The notes beneath the pieces were generated by a model, which saw only the letters and a program-made list of their open reading frames with translations, was not told the origin of the DNA and did not search any database. Shown one piece after another: positions 8,554 to 17,613 of a stretch of DNA of 64,000 nucleotides (positions within the stretch are counted from its first letter, which is position 1; each line of letters opens with the position of its first letter). The stretch lies in the NCBI GenBank assembly GCA_963727845.1, contig CAVSHI010000002.1, positions 1,116,001-1,180,000 of the forward strand. The letters are read 5' to 3'. Made by a program: the position numbers and the translations under genes. The stretch is from JBEKTW01 sp963727845. Its GTDB lineage: Bacteria > Bacteroidota > Ignavibacteria > UBA10030 > SZUA-254.

Positions 8554-10142
8554 TTTTTCGAGCCGGCTTTGCTTGCCCCGTCGCCCATATCGCTTCCGTG
8601 CATAAGATTATTCAGCGTAAGATTGCGCGGCTGGAACTGGCTGGTGGTTCTTAGTATCACCTGGTGTGCAGATACCTCAGTCTTCTTCATAAAAGTTCCC
8701 GGATAAACACCGATCCACACGATGAACAGCACCACCGGCACGAGAACTGCAATTTCGCGTAACGAAAGGTCGGGAAGATTTTGATTCGCAGGATTCACTA
8801 CTTTGCCAAAGACGACCCGCTGGTACATCCATAAGAGGTAGACCGCAGAAAAGATGACGCCGGTCGCCGCGACGATCGTGAACCACTGATTCAGGTATCG
8901 AGAATAGAATGAGCCGAGAAGAATAAGAAATTCTCCCACGAATCCATTCAATCCCGGCAATCCGATCGAAGACAATGACACGATCATGAAGAACGTGGAG
9001 AGGACCGGCACGACTTTCGCCAGACCCCCAAAATCGGAAATATTGCGTGTGTGCCGCCTGTCGTAGATCATGCCCACGATCAAGAAGAGCGCCCCGGTAG
9101 AAAGTCCATGATTGACCATTTGAATGACACTCCCCTGAACCCCTTCGACCGTCAGTGCAAAGATCCCCAGAACGACAAACCCGAGATGACTTACAGACGA
9201 ATATGCGACAAGTTTCTTAATGTCCGTCTGCACCATCGATACCAGGGCTCCGTAAATGATACCTATGACGGCAAGCGCCGCGATATACGGCATGAATATG
9301 AACGTTGCCTGAGGAAAAAGGGGCAGACAGAAACGAAGCAAGCCATAGGTACCCATCTTCAACAGCACACCGGCGAGTATCACACTTCCTGCCGTGGGGG
9401 CTTCAACGTGGGCGTCGGGCAACCACGTGTGAAATGGGAAAAGCGGAATCTTGATGGCGAAACTCAAAGTAAACGCCAGGAACATCCATGACTGGATTGC
9501 CACCGGAATCTGCGGACCGAGGGTGTACAACTGCACCAGGTCGGTTGTGAACTTTCCGGGAGACGCCACCTGCGACGCATAATAACCCAGCCAGATGATG
9601 GCAACGAGCATCAACAAGCTCCCGAACATCGTGTACAGAAAGAACTTCACAGCTGCATAAATCCTGTTTCCCCCACCCCAAATGCCAATGATGAAGTACA
9701 TCGGGATCAACATGGCTTCCCAGAACATGTAGAACAGGATCAGATCCAGCGCGCAGAAAACGCCGAGCATCCCGGTTTCCAAGAGCAAGACCATGATCGT
9801 AAATTCTCTCACCCTGTGTTGGATTGAATTCCAGGCAGACAGCAAGGCAATCGGTGTAAGAAACGTCGTTAAGAGAACCAGCAGCAGCGATATGCCGTCT
9901 ATGCCGACAGTGTAGTTTATATTCAGGGATTGAATCCAAGGTATGGAGAGCGAAAACTGCATCCCGGCAGTCGACGAATCAAACTTGTAGAACACGACCA
10001 GAGAAAGGAGAAATGTAAGCAAGCTGAATGCAAGACCGACAGTCTTGATGGCAGTGAGATGCTCCCGCCGGATGGCGAATAGCCCGGCAGCGCCGACAAG
10101 CGGCAGGAAAATAATGGCGGTCAGGATGAAAGACTGGCTCAC
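8550..10142 (-). CDS. nuoM: NADH-quinone oxidoreductase subunit M
   Basis: NuoM is an antiporter-like membrane subunit of complex I that translocates protons. The 530-residue protein has about 14 membrane helices. Typical motifs are FYMFWEAMLIPMYFIIG with the essential glutamate, FPFHTWLPDAHVEAPTAGSV, and KKLVAYSSVSHLGFVVLGI. The polar C-terminal tail after the last helix (HQVILRTTSQFQPRN onward, about 40 residues) is longer than in E. coli. Its ends overlap nuoL and nuoN by four bases each, so the three genes are translationally coupled. Confidence 0.97.
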   Translation of the reverse strand: MSQSFILTAIIFLPLVGAAGLFAIRREHLTAIKTVGLAFSLLTFLLSLVVFYKFDSSTAGMQFSLSIPWIQSLNINYTVGIDGISLLLVLLTTFLTPIALLSAWNSIQHRVREFTIMVLLLETGMLGVFCALDLILFYMFWEAMLIPMYFIIGIWGGGNRIYAAVKFFLYTMFGSLLMLVAIIWLGYYASQVASPGKFTTDLVQLYTLGPQIPVAIQSWMFLAFTLSFAIKIPLFPFHTWLPDAHVEAPTAGSVILAGVLLKMGTYGLLRFCLPLFPQATFIFMPYIAALAVIGIIYGALVSMVQTDIKKLVAYSSVSHLGFVVLGIFALTVEGVQGSVIQMVNHGLSTGALFLIVGMIYDRRHTRNISDFGGLAKVVPVLSTFFMIVSLSSIGLPGLNGFVGEFLILLGSFYSRYLNQWFTIVAATGVIFSAVYLLWMYQRVVFGKVVNPANQNLPDLSLREIAVLVPVVLFIVWIGVYPGTFMKKTEVSAHQVILRTTSQFQPRNLTLNNLMHGSDMGDGASKAGSKK

Positions 10143-12091
10143 TTCAACACCAAAATTCCGAGAATTACAATGATACCAATCACGAAGGCCAGTGCATAGC
10201 TTTGCGCCACGCCGCCTTGTAACCGTCGCATCAATCCGCTGAGTTTCTTCATGGACGATGCCAGACCGTTCACCAACCCATCGATCACTCCTACATCAAC
10301 GCCCTTCCACAGGAGTTTTTCCGATCCTTTGACCACCGGGGTCACGATGGCGGCATCGTACGCCTCATCGATGTAGTACTTATTCAGCAGTACCCTGTAC
10401 ACGGCGCCGAATGATGCAGAAAGTCTGGCAACAATGTCCGTGCGCTTACGATAGATAATCCAGGCAAGATAAATTCCCCCGACAGCAATGGCAACAGAGA
10501 GCACCATCGTGAAATATTCGGATGTGCGCGAGCTTTCATTCACAATCGCCAGATTCACGGTGGCTCTCTCAAAAATCGGCTCAAGCCAACGTTCGATGGC
10601 ATTTCCGCCTCCCAAGCTTTGCGGAATACCGACGAACCCACCGATGATTGAAAGCACGGCAAGGATGACCAGTGGAATGGTCATCACCTTCGGCGCCTCA
10701 TGAGGGTGTTTATCGCTCGACCATCGAGCTTCACCGCTGAATGCGAGCGTGACAAGCCTGAACATGTAGAAGGCCGTCAGACCCGCGCAGAGCCATCCCA
10801 GAAGCCAGTACATGACCGAGCCCTGCGAGAATGCCCGCCAGAGGATTTCATCCTTGCTAAAGAACCCGGACAGGGGGGGAATGCCCGCAATCGCGAGCGC
10901 TGCGACAACGAATGTTTTGTACGTCGTCGGCATCCGGGTTCCCAACCCGCCCATTTTCCGAATATCCTGCTCTTCGTGCAGGGAGTGAATAACCGCCCCC
11001 GCCCCGAGGAAGAGCAACGCCTTGAAAAATGCATGCGTCATGACGTGGAAAATCCCTGATGCAAATGCCCCGACGCCAAGCCCCAGGAACATGTAGCCCA
11101 GCTGGCTTATCGTGGAATATGCGAGTATTTTCTTAATATCATTCTGTACCAGAGCCATGGTGGCGGCAAAAACGGCCGTGCAGATGCCGATCACAGCAAC
11201 GATCTGCATCGTCTCCGGTGCAAGTGCATAGAGGAGCGAGCAACGGGCAACCATATAGACACCGGCCGTAACCATGGTTGCCGCATGAATAAGTGCACTC
11301 ACGGGGGTCGGACCGGCCATAGCGTCGGGAAGCCACACAAAGAGAGGGATTTGAGCCGACTTGCCCGTTGCCCCTAGAAAAAGCAATAGTGTAATCCAGA
11401 ATATCGTCGTGTTCCCTGAGGTCATCAAAGCCGCCGCACGCGTAAAGACATCTTCAAATCCAAGGCTGCCGAATGTTTTGAAGATCAAGAACATCGCGAT
11501 GAGGAAACCGAAATCACCGATGCGGTTGACGATAAACGCCTTCTTTGCGGCATCGCTCGTCGTCGCCGCTCCGGCTTTGTACCCGCCGGTCTCGAATTTC
11601 CTGTCATGCCAGAAACCGATCAGAAGATACGAACAGAGCCCGACCCCCTCCCAACCGAGGAACATCAAGACGAAGTTGTCGGCGAGGACGAGATTGAGCA
11701 TCATGAAAATGAAAAGATTCAGATAAGCGAAGAATCTCCAGAAACCCGGATCCCCCCGCATGTAGCCGATTGAGTACACGTGAATCAAGAATCCGACACC
11801 GGTAACAATCAGCGTCATGAGAATGGAAAGCTGGTCAACCTGATAGGCAACGTTGACCGAAAGTGAGCCTGCCGCGATCCAATTGAAAACGGTGATAATA
11901 TGGGAACGCTCCTCAACCCGGGAACCCGCCATCTCCACGAACATCATAGCCGCGATCACGAAGGACGCTCCTATGACCCCGCTTCCGATGGCGCCGCTCA
12001 ATTTTTCCGACGACAACTTCCTGCCAAGCAACCCGTTGACGAGAAATCCCACCAGGGGAAGATAGACTATGTAACCGGCGAAATTATACAT
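10139..12091 (-). CDS. nuoL: NADH-quinone oxidoreductase subunit L
   Basis: NuoL is the distal proton-pumping subunit of complex I and carries the long lateral helix. The 650-residue length is typical. Motifs seen are FLGWEGVGLCSYLLIGFWH, IPLFVWLPDAMAGPTPVSAL and KKILAYSTISQLGYMFLGLG. The C-terminal part (FGAVYRVLLNKYYIDEAYD) is the usual NuoL tail. It begins directly after nuoK, whose stop codon abuts its ATG, and overlaps nuoM by four bases. Confidence 0.97.
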   Translation of the reverse strand: MYNFAGYIVYLPLVGFLVNGLLGRKLSSEKLSGAIGSGVIGASFVIAAMMFVEMAGSRVEERSHIITVFNWIAAGSLSVNVAYQVDQLSILMTLIVTGVGFLIHVYSIGYMRGDPGFWRFFAYLNLFIFMMLNLVLADNFVLMFLGWEGVGLCSYLLIGFWHDRKFETGGYKAGAATTSDAAKKAFIVNRIGDFGFLIAMFLIFKTFGSLGFEDVFTRAAALMTSGNTTIFWITLLLFLGATGKSAQIPLFVWLPDAMAGPTPVSALIHAATMVTAGVYMVARCSLLYALAPETMQIVAVIGICTAVFAATMALVQNDIKKILAYSTISQLGYMFLGLGVGAFASGIFHVMTHAFFKALLFLGAGAVIHSLHEEQDIRKMGGLGTRMPTTYKTFVVAALAIAGIPPLSGFFSKDEILWRAFSQGSVMYWLLGWLCAGLTAFYMFRLVTLAFSGEARWSSDKHPHEAPKVMTIPLVILAVLSIIGGFVGIPQSLGGGNAIERWLEPIFERATVNLAIVNESSRTSEYFTMVLSVAIAVGGIYLAWIIYRKRTDIVARLSASFGAVYRVLLNKYYIDEAYDAAIVTPVVKGSEKLLWKGVDVGVIDGLVNGLASSMKKLSGLMRRLQGGVAQSYALAFVIGIIVILGILVLK

Positions 12092-12412
12092 CTACCATTT
12101 CATGATATTGATTTCATCTATATTCACCGTTTGCTTGTTCCGAAACAGCGCGATGATAATGGCCAGGCCGACAGCCGCCTCGGCCGCTGCCACGGCGATC
12201 ACAAAAAATACCAGTATCTGGCCGGTAGAGTTTCCCAGGTACGATGAGAACGCGACAAGCGTGAGGTTCACAGAATTCAACATTAACTCAATCGACATGA
12301 AAACAATGATGGCATTGCGTCTTGTCAGAACGCCGACGACGCCGATGGAAAAGAGTATCGCCCCAAGCGTCAGGTAATAATTCAGCGGTATGCCGGGAAC
12401 TGCTATATTCAC
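12092..12412 (-). CDS. nuoK: NADH-quinone oxidoreductase subunit K
   Basis: NuoK is a small three-helix membrane subunit of complex I with two buried glutamates needed for proton transfer. Both are present: E42 in VFMSIELMLNSVNL and E78 in AVAAAEAAVGLAII. The 106-residue length is normal. It overlaps nuoJ by four bases and touches nuoL. Confidence 0.97.
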   Translation of the reverse strand: MNIAVPGIPLNYYLTLGAILFSIGVVGVLTRRNAIIVFMSIELMLNSVNLTLVAFSSYLGNSTGQILVFFVIAVAAAEAAVGLAIIIALFRNKQTVNIDEINIMKW

Positions 12413-12921
12413 TCGCCGCCCCTCTTCGCCAGTACGACAACTCCGACAATCGCCGCAAGCAACACTATGGAAGTCACTTCAAATGGAAGAAGATAGGCCG
12501 AAAACATCACCTTTCCGATGGCTTCAACCGTTCCCATTTCAGCCGCCAATGGAGACACCGTGAGCGACCCGGCTGAGCCGGACATTACAATACTCACCAG
12601 GAGTTCTCCCAGCACCACACAGGCGAGTACAACCGCCGCGATTTTTGTGTAGCCGGGTTTCTCCCTGCGGCTTCGGTCATCGTTCAGATTCAACAACATG
12701 ATGACAAACAGAAAGAGCACCATGATTGCACCCGCGTACACGAGGATCTGGATGATGGCGATGAACTGTGCTTTGAGAGCAAGGTACAGCAGTGCAAGGC
12801 AGAAAAAATTCACAATCAAGAAAAGGACACTCATGATAGGATCCCGGCGGGTAACCACCAGGATAGCCGAGGCGACGGCTACCCCCGCCACAACAGAGAG
12901 AAAAACAGTTTCAAAATTCAT
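12409..12921 (-). CDS. nuoJ: NADH-quinone oxidoreductase subunit J
   Basis: NuoJ is a five-helix membrane subunit of complex I. The 170-residue sequence contains RDPIMSVLFLIVNFFCLALLY and the conserved YAGAIMVLFLFVIMLLN of helix 3. It is the first gene of the unit and has its own promoter at 12,958-12,986. The genes for subunits A to I, usually just upstream, are not here, so complex I genes are split between loci in this genome. Confidence 0.96.
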   Translation of the reverse strand: MNFETVFLSVVAGVAVASAILVVTRRDPIMSVLFLIVNFFCLALLYLALKAQFIAIIQILVYAGAIMVLFLFVIMLLNLNDDRSRREKPGYTKIAAVVLACVVLGELLVSIVMSGSAGSLTVSPLAAEMGTVEAIGKVMFSAYLLPFEVTSIVLLAAIVGVVVLAKRGGE

Positions 12922-12957
12922 TCATGATCGTAAGATTCTTCAGAAAACATATCGTTA

Positions 12958-12986
12958 AAGATAGCAAAAAAACCTGCCACTTTCAA
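12958..12986 (-). promoter_or_regulatory. Promoter of nuoJKLMN-nnr-vanZ
   Basis: On the minus strand, TTGAAA (12,981-12,986) and TATCTT (12,958-12,963) are 17 bases apart and end 36 bases before the nuoJ start. The 187-base gap between tolC and nuoJ holds nothing else that I recognise. A T-run near 13,081-13,085 follows only a weak 4-bp hairpin. Confidence 0.6.
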
Positions 12987-13108
12987 AAACGCCGAAGCTT
13001 TCGAACGACGGTAAAGGTTTCCGATTGAAGCGAATCTGGCACTGAGGCCGACGGAACTTCAGACACCCGCATCCGCTAAGAAAAATGCCGCCAGCCGCGC
13101 GGTGTATC

Positions 13109-14407
13109 TTATTTCCCGGCGTTGCCCATCGCACGTTTCAGGCGAACGAGCGCGATATTGTAATCGAACAAGGACTGAATTTTTGTAATTCGTGCGTTCG
13201 ACAAAGACAACTGTGCATCGGAGACATCCAGTTCGGTCCCTACTCCCGCTGCATATTGCCGTTCCGCCAGATTGAGATTCTCCTCTGCCTGTTCAAGCAA
13301 CTTTGTCGACGCAGTGATCTCCTCATCCGCTTCCTTCAGACCCAGGTAGTTTCGTTCCACTTCAAGCAGAACCGATTCATTCAAGAGTTCCAGGCCTGCA
13401 CGTGCGAGGTCGGTATTGGCGCGCGCCTGCTCCACCTGCGAGGATATCGCAAGACCGTCGAACACCGGAAAGCTGAATGTCAAGCCCGCGGTCCATCGAC
13501 GAAACAGCGGGCTGGGATCGAAGTTGCTCCAGTTCCAACCGCTTGTATACGACAGTGTGGGAAGGTGCTGATTCCATGCCGCAGAAGCGAGAGAAGCATT
13601 GGCGTCCACGAGCGATCGAGCCGCGATCAATTCAGGACGTTGAACCATCGTAACCGATTTAATGGAATCGAGAGACATATTCATGGGTTCAACATTGAAC
13701 CCATGCTGGATGCGATATTTCCCCGTGGAGCGGACACCCATTGCATTCTCCAGCCCCAACTTCGAAAGCCGTACCTGGTTCACCGCTCGGATGAGATTTA
13801 CTTTTGCATTCGCAAGGTCGACTTCGGCTTTGGTCACATCCAATTGCGGGCGTATCCCTACGGTATAATTCGCTTTCGCCTGCTTCAAGTGTTGCTCGGC
13901 CTGATCCACAGCCTCCTGATTCACGATGGCAACCTGTTCGGCCTGTATCAGGCCGAAGTATGCCAACTGGACACTCAAGATTACTTCGTCGCGCGTCGAA
14001 TCGTAGCCGGCATTCGCTGCATCAAGGAACTTATTGCTCGCAGCAACGCGCTCGATCGTTTTGCCAAAATCAAAAATATTCCCCTGAAACTGCAAACCGG
14101 TCGTGTAATTATTGTACGTTTGACCTTTTGGCGGAATCGACGGGTTGAACACGAATACGCCGTCTGTTCGCGTGACGTTCCCCGACGCGACCACCGACGG
14201 GTAGTATGCGGCTTGCGCCTGCGTCACACTGCCGGCTGCCGACCGCGTGCTCGCCTCTGCCGCTCGCATCAACGGCTGGTGCTCCAGCGCGATGGCAATC
14301 GCCCGTTCCAATGACAAAGAATCGGTTTGAACCGACGGCACCTGGGCAACAATCGATTGCCCGAAAAAGACAGTTGCAAGAATCGGCGCCATTAAAAATC
14401 GCATCAT
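13109..14407 (-). CDS. TolC family outer membrane efflux protein
   Basis: This is the outer-membrane channel of a tripartite efflux pump. The 432-residue protein has a signal peptide (MMRFLMAPILATVFFGQSIVA, cut near residue 21). Two related halves follow, each rich in long coiled helices. Typical repeats are ALEHQPLMRAAEASTRSAAG and AARSLVDANASLASAAWNQH, with LPTLSYTSGWNWSN and TAGLTFSFPVFDGL in the barrel strands. It is the last gene of the operon; its ATG overlaps the end of the RND gene by four bases. Confidence 0.94.
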   Translation of the reverse strand: MMRFLMAPILATVFFGQSIVAQVPSVQTDSLSLERAIAIALEHQPLMRAAEASTRSAAGSVTQAQAAYYPSVVASGNVTRTDGVFVFNPSIPPKGQTYNNYTTGLQFQGNIFDFGKTIERVAASNKFLDAANAGYDSTRDEVILSVQLAYFGLIQAEQVAIVNQEAVDQAEQHLKQAKANYTVGIRPQLDVTKAEVDLANAKVNLIRAVNQVRLSKLGLENAMGVRSTGKYRIQHGFNVEPMNMSLDSIKSVTMVQRPELIAARSLVDANASLASAAWNQHLPTLSYTSGWNWSNFDPSPLFRRWTAGLTFSFPVFDGLAISSQVEQARANTDLARAGLELLNESVLLEVERNYLGLKEADEEITASTKLLEQAEENLNLAERQYAAGVGTELDVSDAQLSLSNARITKIQSLFDYNIALVRLKRAMGNAGK

Positions 14408-17400
14408 GCAGCGTTTTCCTCCTGAGATTTCATTTCTCGTTTGAATCTTTCTTCAAAAAGCGTGTAGAGAAGCGGGATGAAGAAAAGCGTTAAGCCCGTG
14501 GAAACAGTGAGACCTCCAATCACCGCCACGGCTAGCGGAGCCTGTGTCGATTCGCCACCGAAGCCGATTGCCATCGGAATCAACCCAAGAACGGTCGCAA
14601 GGGATGTCATCAGAATCGGTTTGAGCCGGGTGATGCCGCCCCGCACAACGGCGTCGTGCAATTCGATGCCCCTCATGCGCAAGTGATTAGTGTAGTCGAC
14701 AAGCAGGATCCCGTTGCTGACGACGATTCCGACCATGACGATAACTCCCTGAAACGAAGTAACCGAGAGCGTGATATGCGTCAGAAACAATGCCCAGAGT
14801 ACGCCCATGATCCCCAGCGGAACAGTAAACATGATAATGAACGGATCAAGAAGCGACTGGAATTGGGACGCCATGACGACATACACCAGAAGAATTGCCA
14901 GGCCGAAAGCAAGGGCCAGATCGCCGAAGGTTTTCTGCTGCTGCTCGACATTTCCGGTCATCTTGATCTCGAATCCCGGCGGGACGACGACCTTGCGTTG
15001 TATCTGATCTCCGATGTCCTTTGCAACACTGCCAAGGTCTCTTCCCGTCACGTTTGCAGTAACATCGATAAGCCGTTGCTGAACCTTACGGTCAATTTCA
15101 ACGGGAGAGCTGGCCCGTTGAATGGACGCCACATTCCCAAGAAGGACCTGCTGTCCATTCGCGGTAGTGAGCACGAGATTCCTGAGTTCATCAATGTTGG
15201 AGCGATAGTCCTCGCTCAGTCGTACGAGCATATTGTACTGATTCCCGTTGACGGGGTCGGTGTAGAGAGAAGCTACCGTACCGTTGATGCACGTACTCAC
15301 CGTGTTCGAGATATCGGACACATTTAGGCCGAGTGTTCCTGCCTTGTCCCGATCGATCTTGACCCGGATTTCCGGCAAATTGTCCTCCCTGCTCGAGAGG
15401 ACATCGGTCGCCCCCGGAGTGGATCGGACAACCGATACGATCTGTTTCGCCAGAGCGGTACCCTGGTCAAGGTCAAATCCCCTGATTTCAACGTCGATCG
15501 GCGCGTTCGACCCAAAATTCAAAAGCATCCGGAGAAATCCGCTTGGAGAGACATAAAAGGTCGCACCGGAAATGCTCATTAGCTTCGGCCTGACCGCACT
15601 GATGATTTCGAAAAGGGATCGTTTTCTCTTGTCGGGGTCAACGAGTGCAACTTGTATGTTCGCAGCGTGACTACCGGTGTTGCGACTGAACAGACTCCCG
15701 CTCCGTGCCGCCGGAACACCGATATCCGTGACGATTGCCTGGGCCTCAGGGACATTCTCCTTCAATATACGTTCCACCTGCCGGCAGTATTGATCGGTAA
15801 CTTCCACGCGAGTCCCGACAGGGAGCTTGACAGTAATGGCAAACTGTCCTTCATCCTGATCGGGAAAGAATTCCGTCCCGATAAATTTGACCAGGCCGAA
15901 TGATAGGAGCGCCAGCAGGACAATTCCGATGAGTATCGCGTCGCGACGAGTTACGTCCGCTTTCCCAAACCACAACCATTTCAAGTGGTGCGGGAGACGG
16001 AAAATAACCGCGCTGCTAATCACCCACCGCAGTCGCTTTTCGTACCACCTGTCGAGAGATTCGATGAAATCGTGTGAAACAACACGTACACGGTCGGAGA
16101 ATTTTGAAGATGTTCTATCCAGCAATTTCTCCGGAGGGAGATATTTCAAACACATCAGAGGAGTCACAGTCCTGGAAACAAAGAAGGAACCGAAGAGCGC
16201 CACCGTGATCGTGATGGTCAGCGGGATGAACATGAGCTTCGCGATTCCCGAGAGGAAGACAATCGGCAGGAACACGATGACTGTCGTCAGGGTGGAGATG
16301 AAAATCGGCGCGGCAACTTCTTTTGCGGCTTCCAGGGTTGCCTGAATTTTCGACTGTCCCTCTTTCCGTTCGTTGTAGTGGCGTGAGATCGCCTCCAGCT
16401 CAACGATGGAGTCATCTACGAGCCGACCTACAGCCAGCGCCAGCCCGCCAAACGTCATGATGTTCAGCGTAATATTGCCGAATCGGAAGAAGATGAAGGC
16501 GATCAAGATCGAGAGGGGAATTGCGACAATGATAATGAGTGTGCCCCGGAGATTTCTGAGAAAGAACAGAATAATAACCATCGCGAGAAATGCACCGAGG
16601 AATGCCTCGCGCTGCAAACCGGAGATCGTTTGTCGGATATACATCGACTGGTCGAACGAAAGAGACATTTTGACGTTCGGGGGAACGCCCACCAGCTTCG
16701 GCACCGCTCGGAGGACGTTATCGACGACGTCGACGGTATTGGCTTCTGCAAGCTTCACGACATTCAGGGTCACTCCCGGTGTACCGTTCACCCGGACAAT
16801 CTCCGTCTCTTCCTGATAGCTGTCCTCGACCCTGCCGATATCCCTGACGCGTATCGTGACGCCATCGACGGTCTTTACGACGATATCCTCCATGGGTTTG
16901 ACGACGTTAAACTGGCTCTCAGTCTTCAATGAGTAGTCGAACTTGCCGGTTTTCAGGTCACCGGAGGGAAGGATGAGATTGGAATTGGCGACGGCATTGA
17001 GAACGGTGGCGATAGGAAGATGGAGCGCTTCGACGCGATTCCGGTCGACAATGACATGAATCTCACGGATTCGGCCGCCGAGGACCTGTGCCGAAGCGAC
17101 CCCGGGAAGGTGTTCCAGTTGAGGCTCAATTGTGTTCAGCGCCAAGTCGTACATGTCTCGCGGATCCATATCGCCCGACATGGCTATTCTGCACACGGGC
17201 ACCGAGTTCAAATCGAATCGGATCGTCACCGGCTGCGAGATGCCGGTCGGCAGAAAGATCAGGGCGCGGTTTACGCGCTGGACGACATCCACGAGGCCCA
17301 CATCCAGATTGGCATCCCAGTTGAAATTAATGCGAACCTGGGATATCCCTTCCCGCGTGCTGGATTGAACGTAGTCGACATTATTTACCGAGCTTGTCGC

Positions 17401-17607
17401 CCGCTCGATGAACACCGTTACCGCTTGTTCCATATCGAGGGGCCCGGCGCCCGTGTAGAATGTCACCGTGCTGACGACGGGAACCGTGATATTCGGCAGC
17501 AAGTCGATGGGAAGTTGCCGGAATGAGACGAACCCCAAAACAAGTATAGTGACAGCAAAGAGAAATGTCGAAATCGGGTATCGGAGCGCGAGCCGTGTAA
17601 GCCACAT
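14404..17607 (-). CDS. RND family efflux transporter, inner-membrane permease
   Basis: This is an AcrB-type proton-driven exporter of 1,067 residues with 12 membrane helices and two large periplasmic loops. It begins MWLTRLALRYPISTFLFAV and has QLPIDLLPNITVPVVS near residues 31-46. The helix-4 proton relay is present in LAVGRLVDDSIVELEAISRH (the paired aspartates). In helix 10, where AcrB has lysine 940, the sequence is GIVVSNGILLVDY with serine instead, so the charge relay differs from AcrB. The periplasmic loop between helices 7 and 8 contains FPDQDEGQFAITVKLPVGT. It sits between the adaptor (6-base gap) and tolC (4-base overlap). The substrate cannot be predicted. Confidence 0.95.
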   Translation of the reverse strand: MWLTRLALRYPISTFLFAVTILVLGFVSFRQLPIDLLPNITVPVVSTVTFYTGAGPLDMEQAVTVFIERATSSVNNVDYVQSSTREGISQVRINFNWDANLDVGLVDVVQRVNRALIFLPTGISQPVTIRFDLNSVPVCRIAMSGDMDPRDMYDLALNTIEPQLEHLPGVASAQVLGGRIREIHVIVDRNRVEALHLPIATVLNAVANSNLILPSGDLKTGKFDYSLKTESQFNVVKPMEDIVVKTVDGVTIRVRDIGRVEDSYQEETEIVRVNGTPGVTLNVVKLAEANTVDVVDNVLRAVPKLVGVPPNVKMSLSFDQSMYIRQTISGLQREAFLGAFLAMVIILFFLRNLRGTLIIIVAIPLSILIAFIFFRFGNITLNIMTFGGLALAVGRLVDDSIVELEAISRHYNERKEGQSKIQATLEAAKEVAAPIFISTLTTVIVFLPIVFLSGIAKLMFIPLTITITVALFGSFFVSRTVTPLMCLKYLPPEKLLDRTSSKFSDRVRVVSHDFIESLDRWYEKRLRWVISSAVIFRLPHHLKWLWFGKADVTRRDAILIGIVLLALLSFGLVKFIGTEFFPDQDEGQFAITVKLPVGTRVEVTDQYCRQVERILKENVPEAQAIVTDIGVPAARSGSLFSRNTGSHAANIQVALVDPDKRKRSLFEIISAVRPKLMSISGATFYVSPSGFLRMLLNFGSNAPIDVEIRGFDLDQGTALAKQIVSVVRSTPGATDVLSSREDNLPEIRVKIDRDKAGTLGLNVSDISNTVSTCINGTVASLYTDPVNGNQYNMLVRLSEDYRSNIDELRNLVLTTANGQQVLLGNVASIQRASSPVEIDRKVQQRLIDVTANVTGRDLGSVAKDIGDQIQRKVVVPPGFEIKMTGNVEQQQKTFGDLALAFGLAILLVYVVMASQFQSLLDPFIIMFTVPLGIMGVLWALFLTHITLSVTSFQGVIVMVGIVVSNGILLVDYTNHLRMRGIELHDAVVRGGITRLKPILMTSLATVLGLIPMAIGFGGESTQAPLAVAVIGGLTVSTGLTLFFIPLLYTLFEERFKREMKSQEENAA

Positions 17608-17613
17608 ATCGTT

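Noticed and set aside
13081..13103. Terminator after the efflux operon
   Set aside because: There is a T-run on the minus strand, but the hairpin before it has only four base pairs.
13085..14314. Long open frame of 409 codons on the plus strand
   Set aside because: It runs antisense to the well-supported tolC-family gene, has no domain, and its composition is that of a shadow frame.
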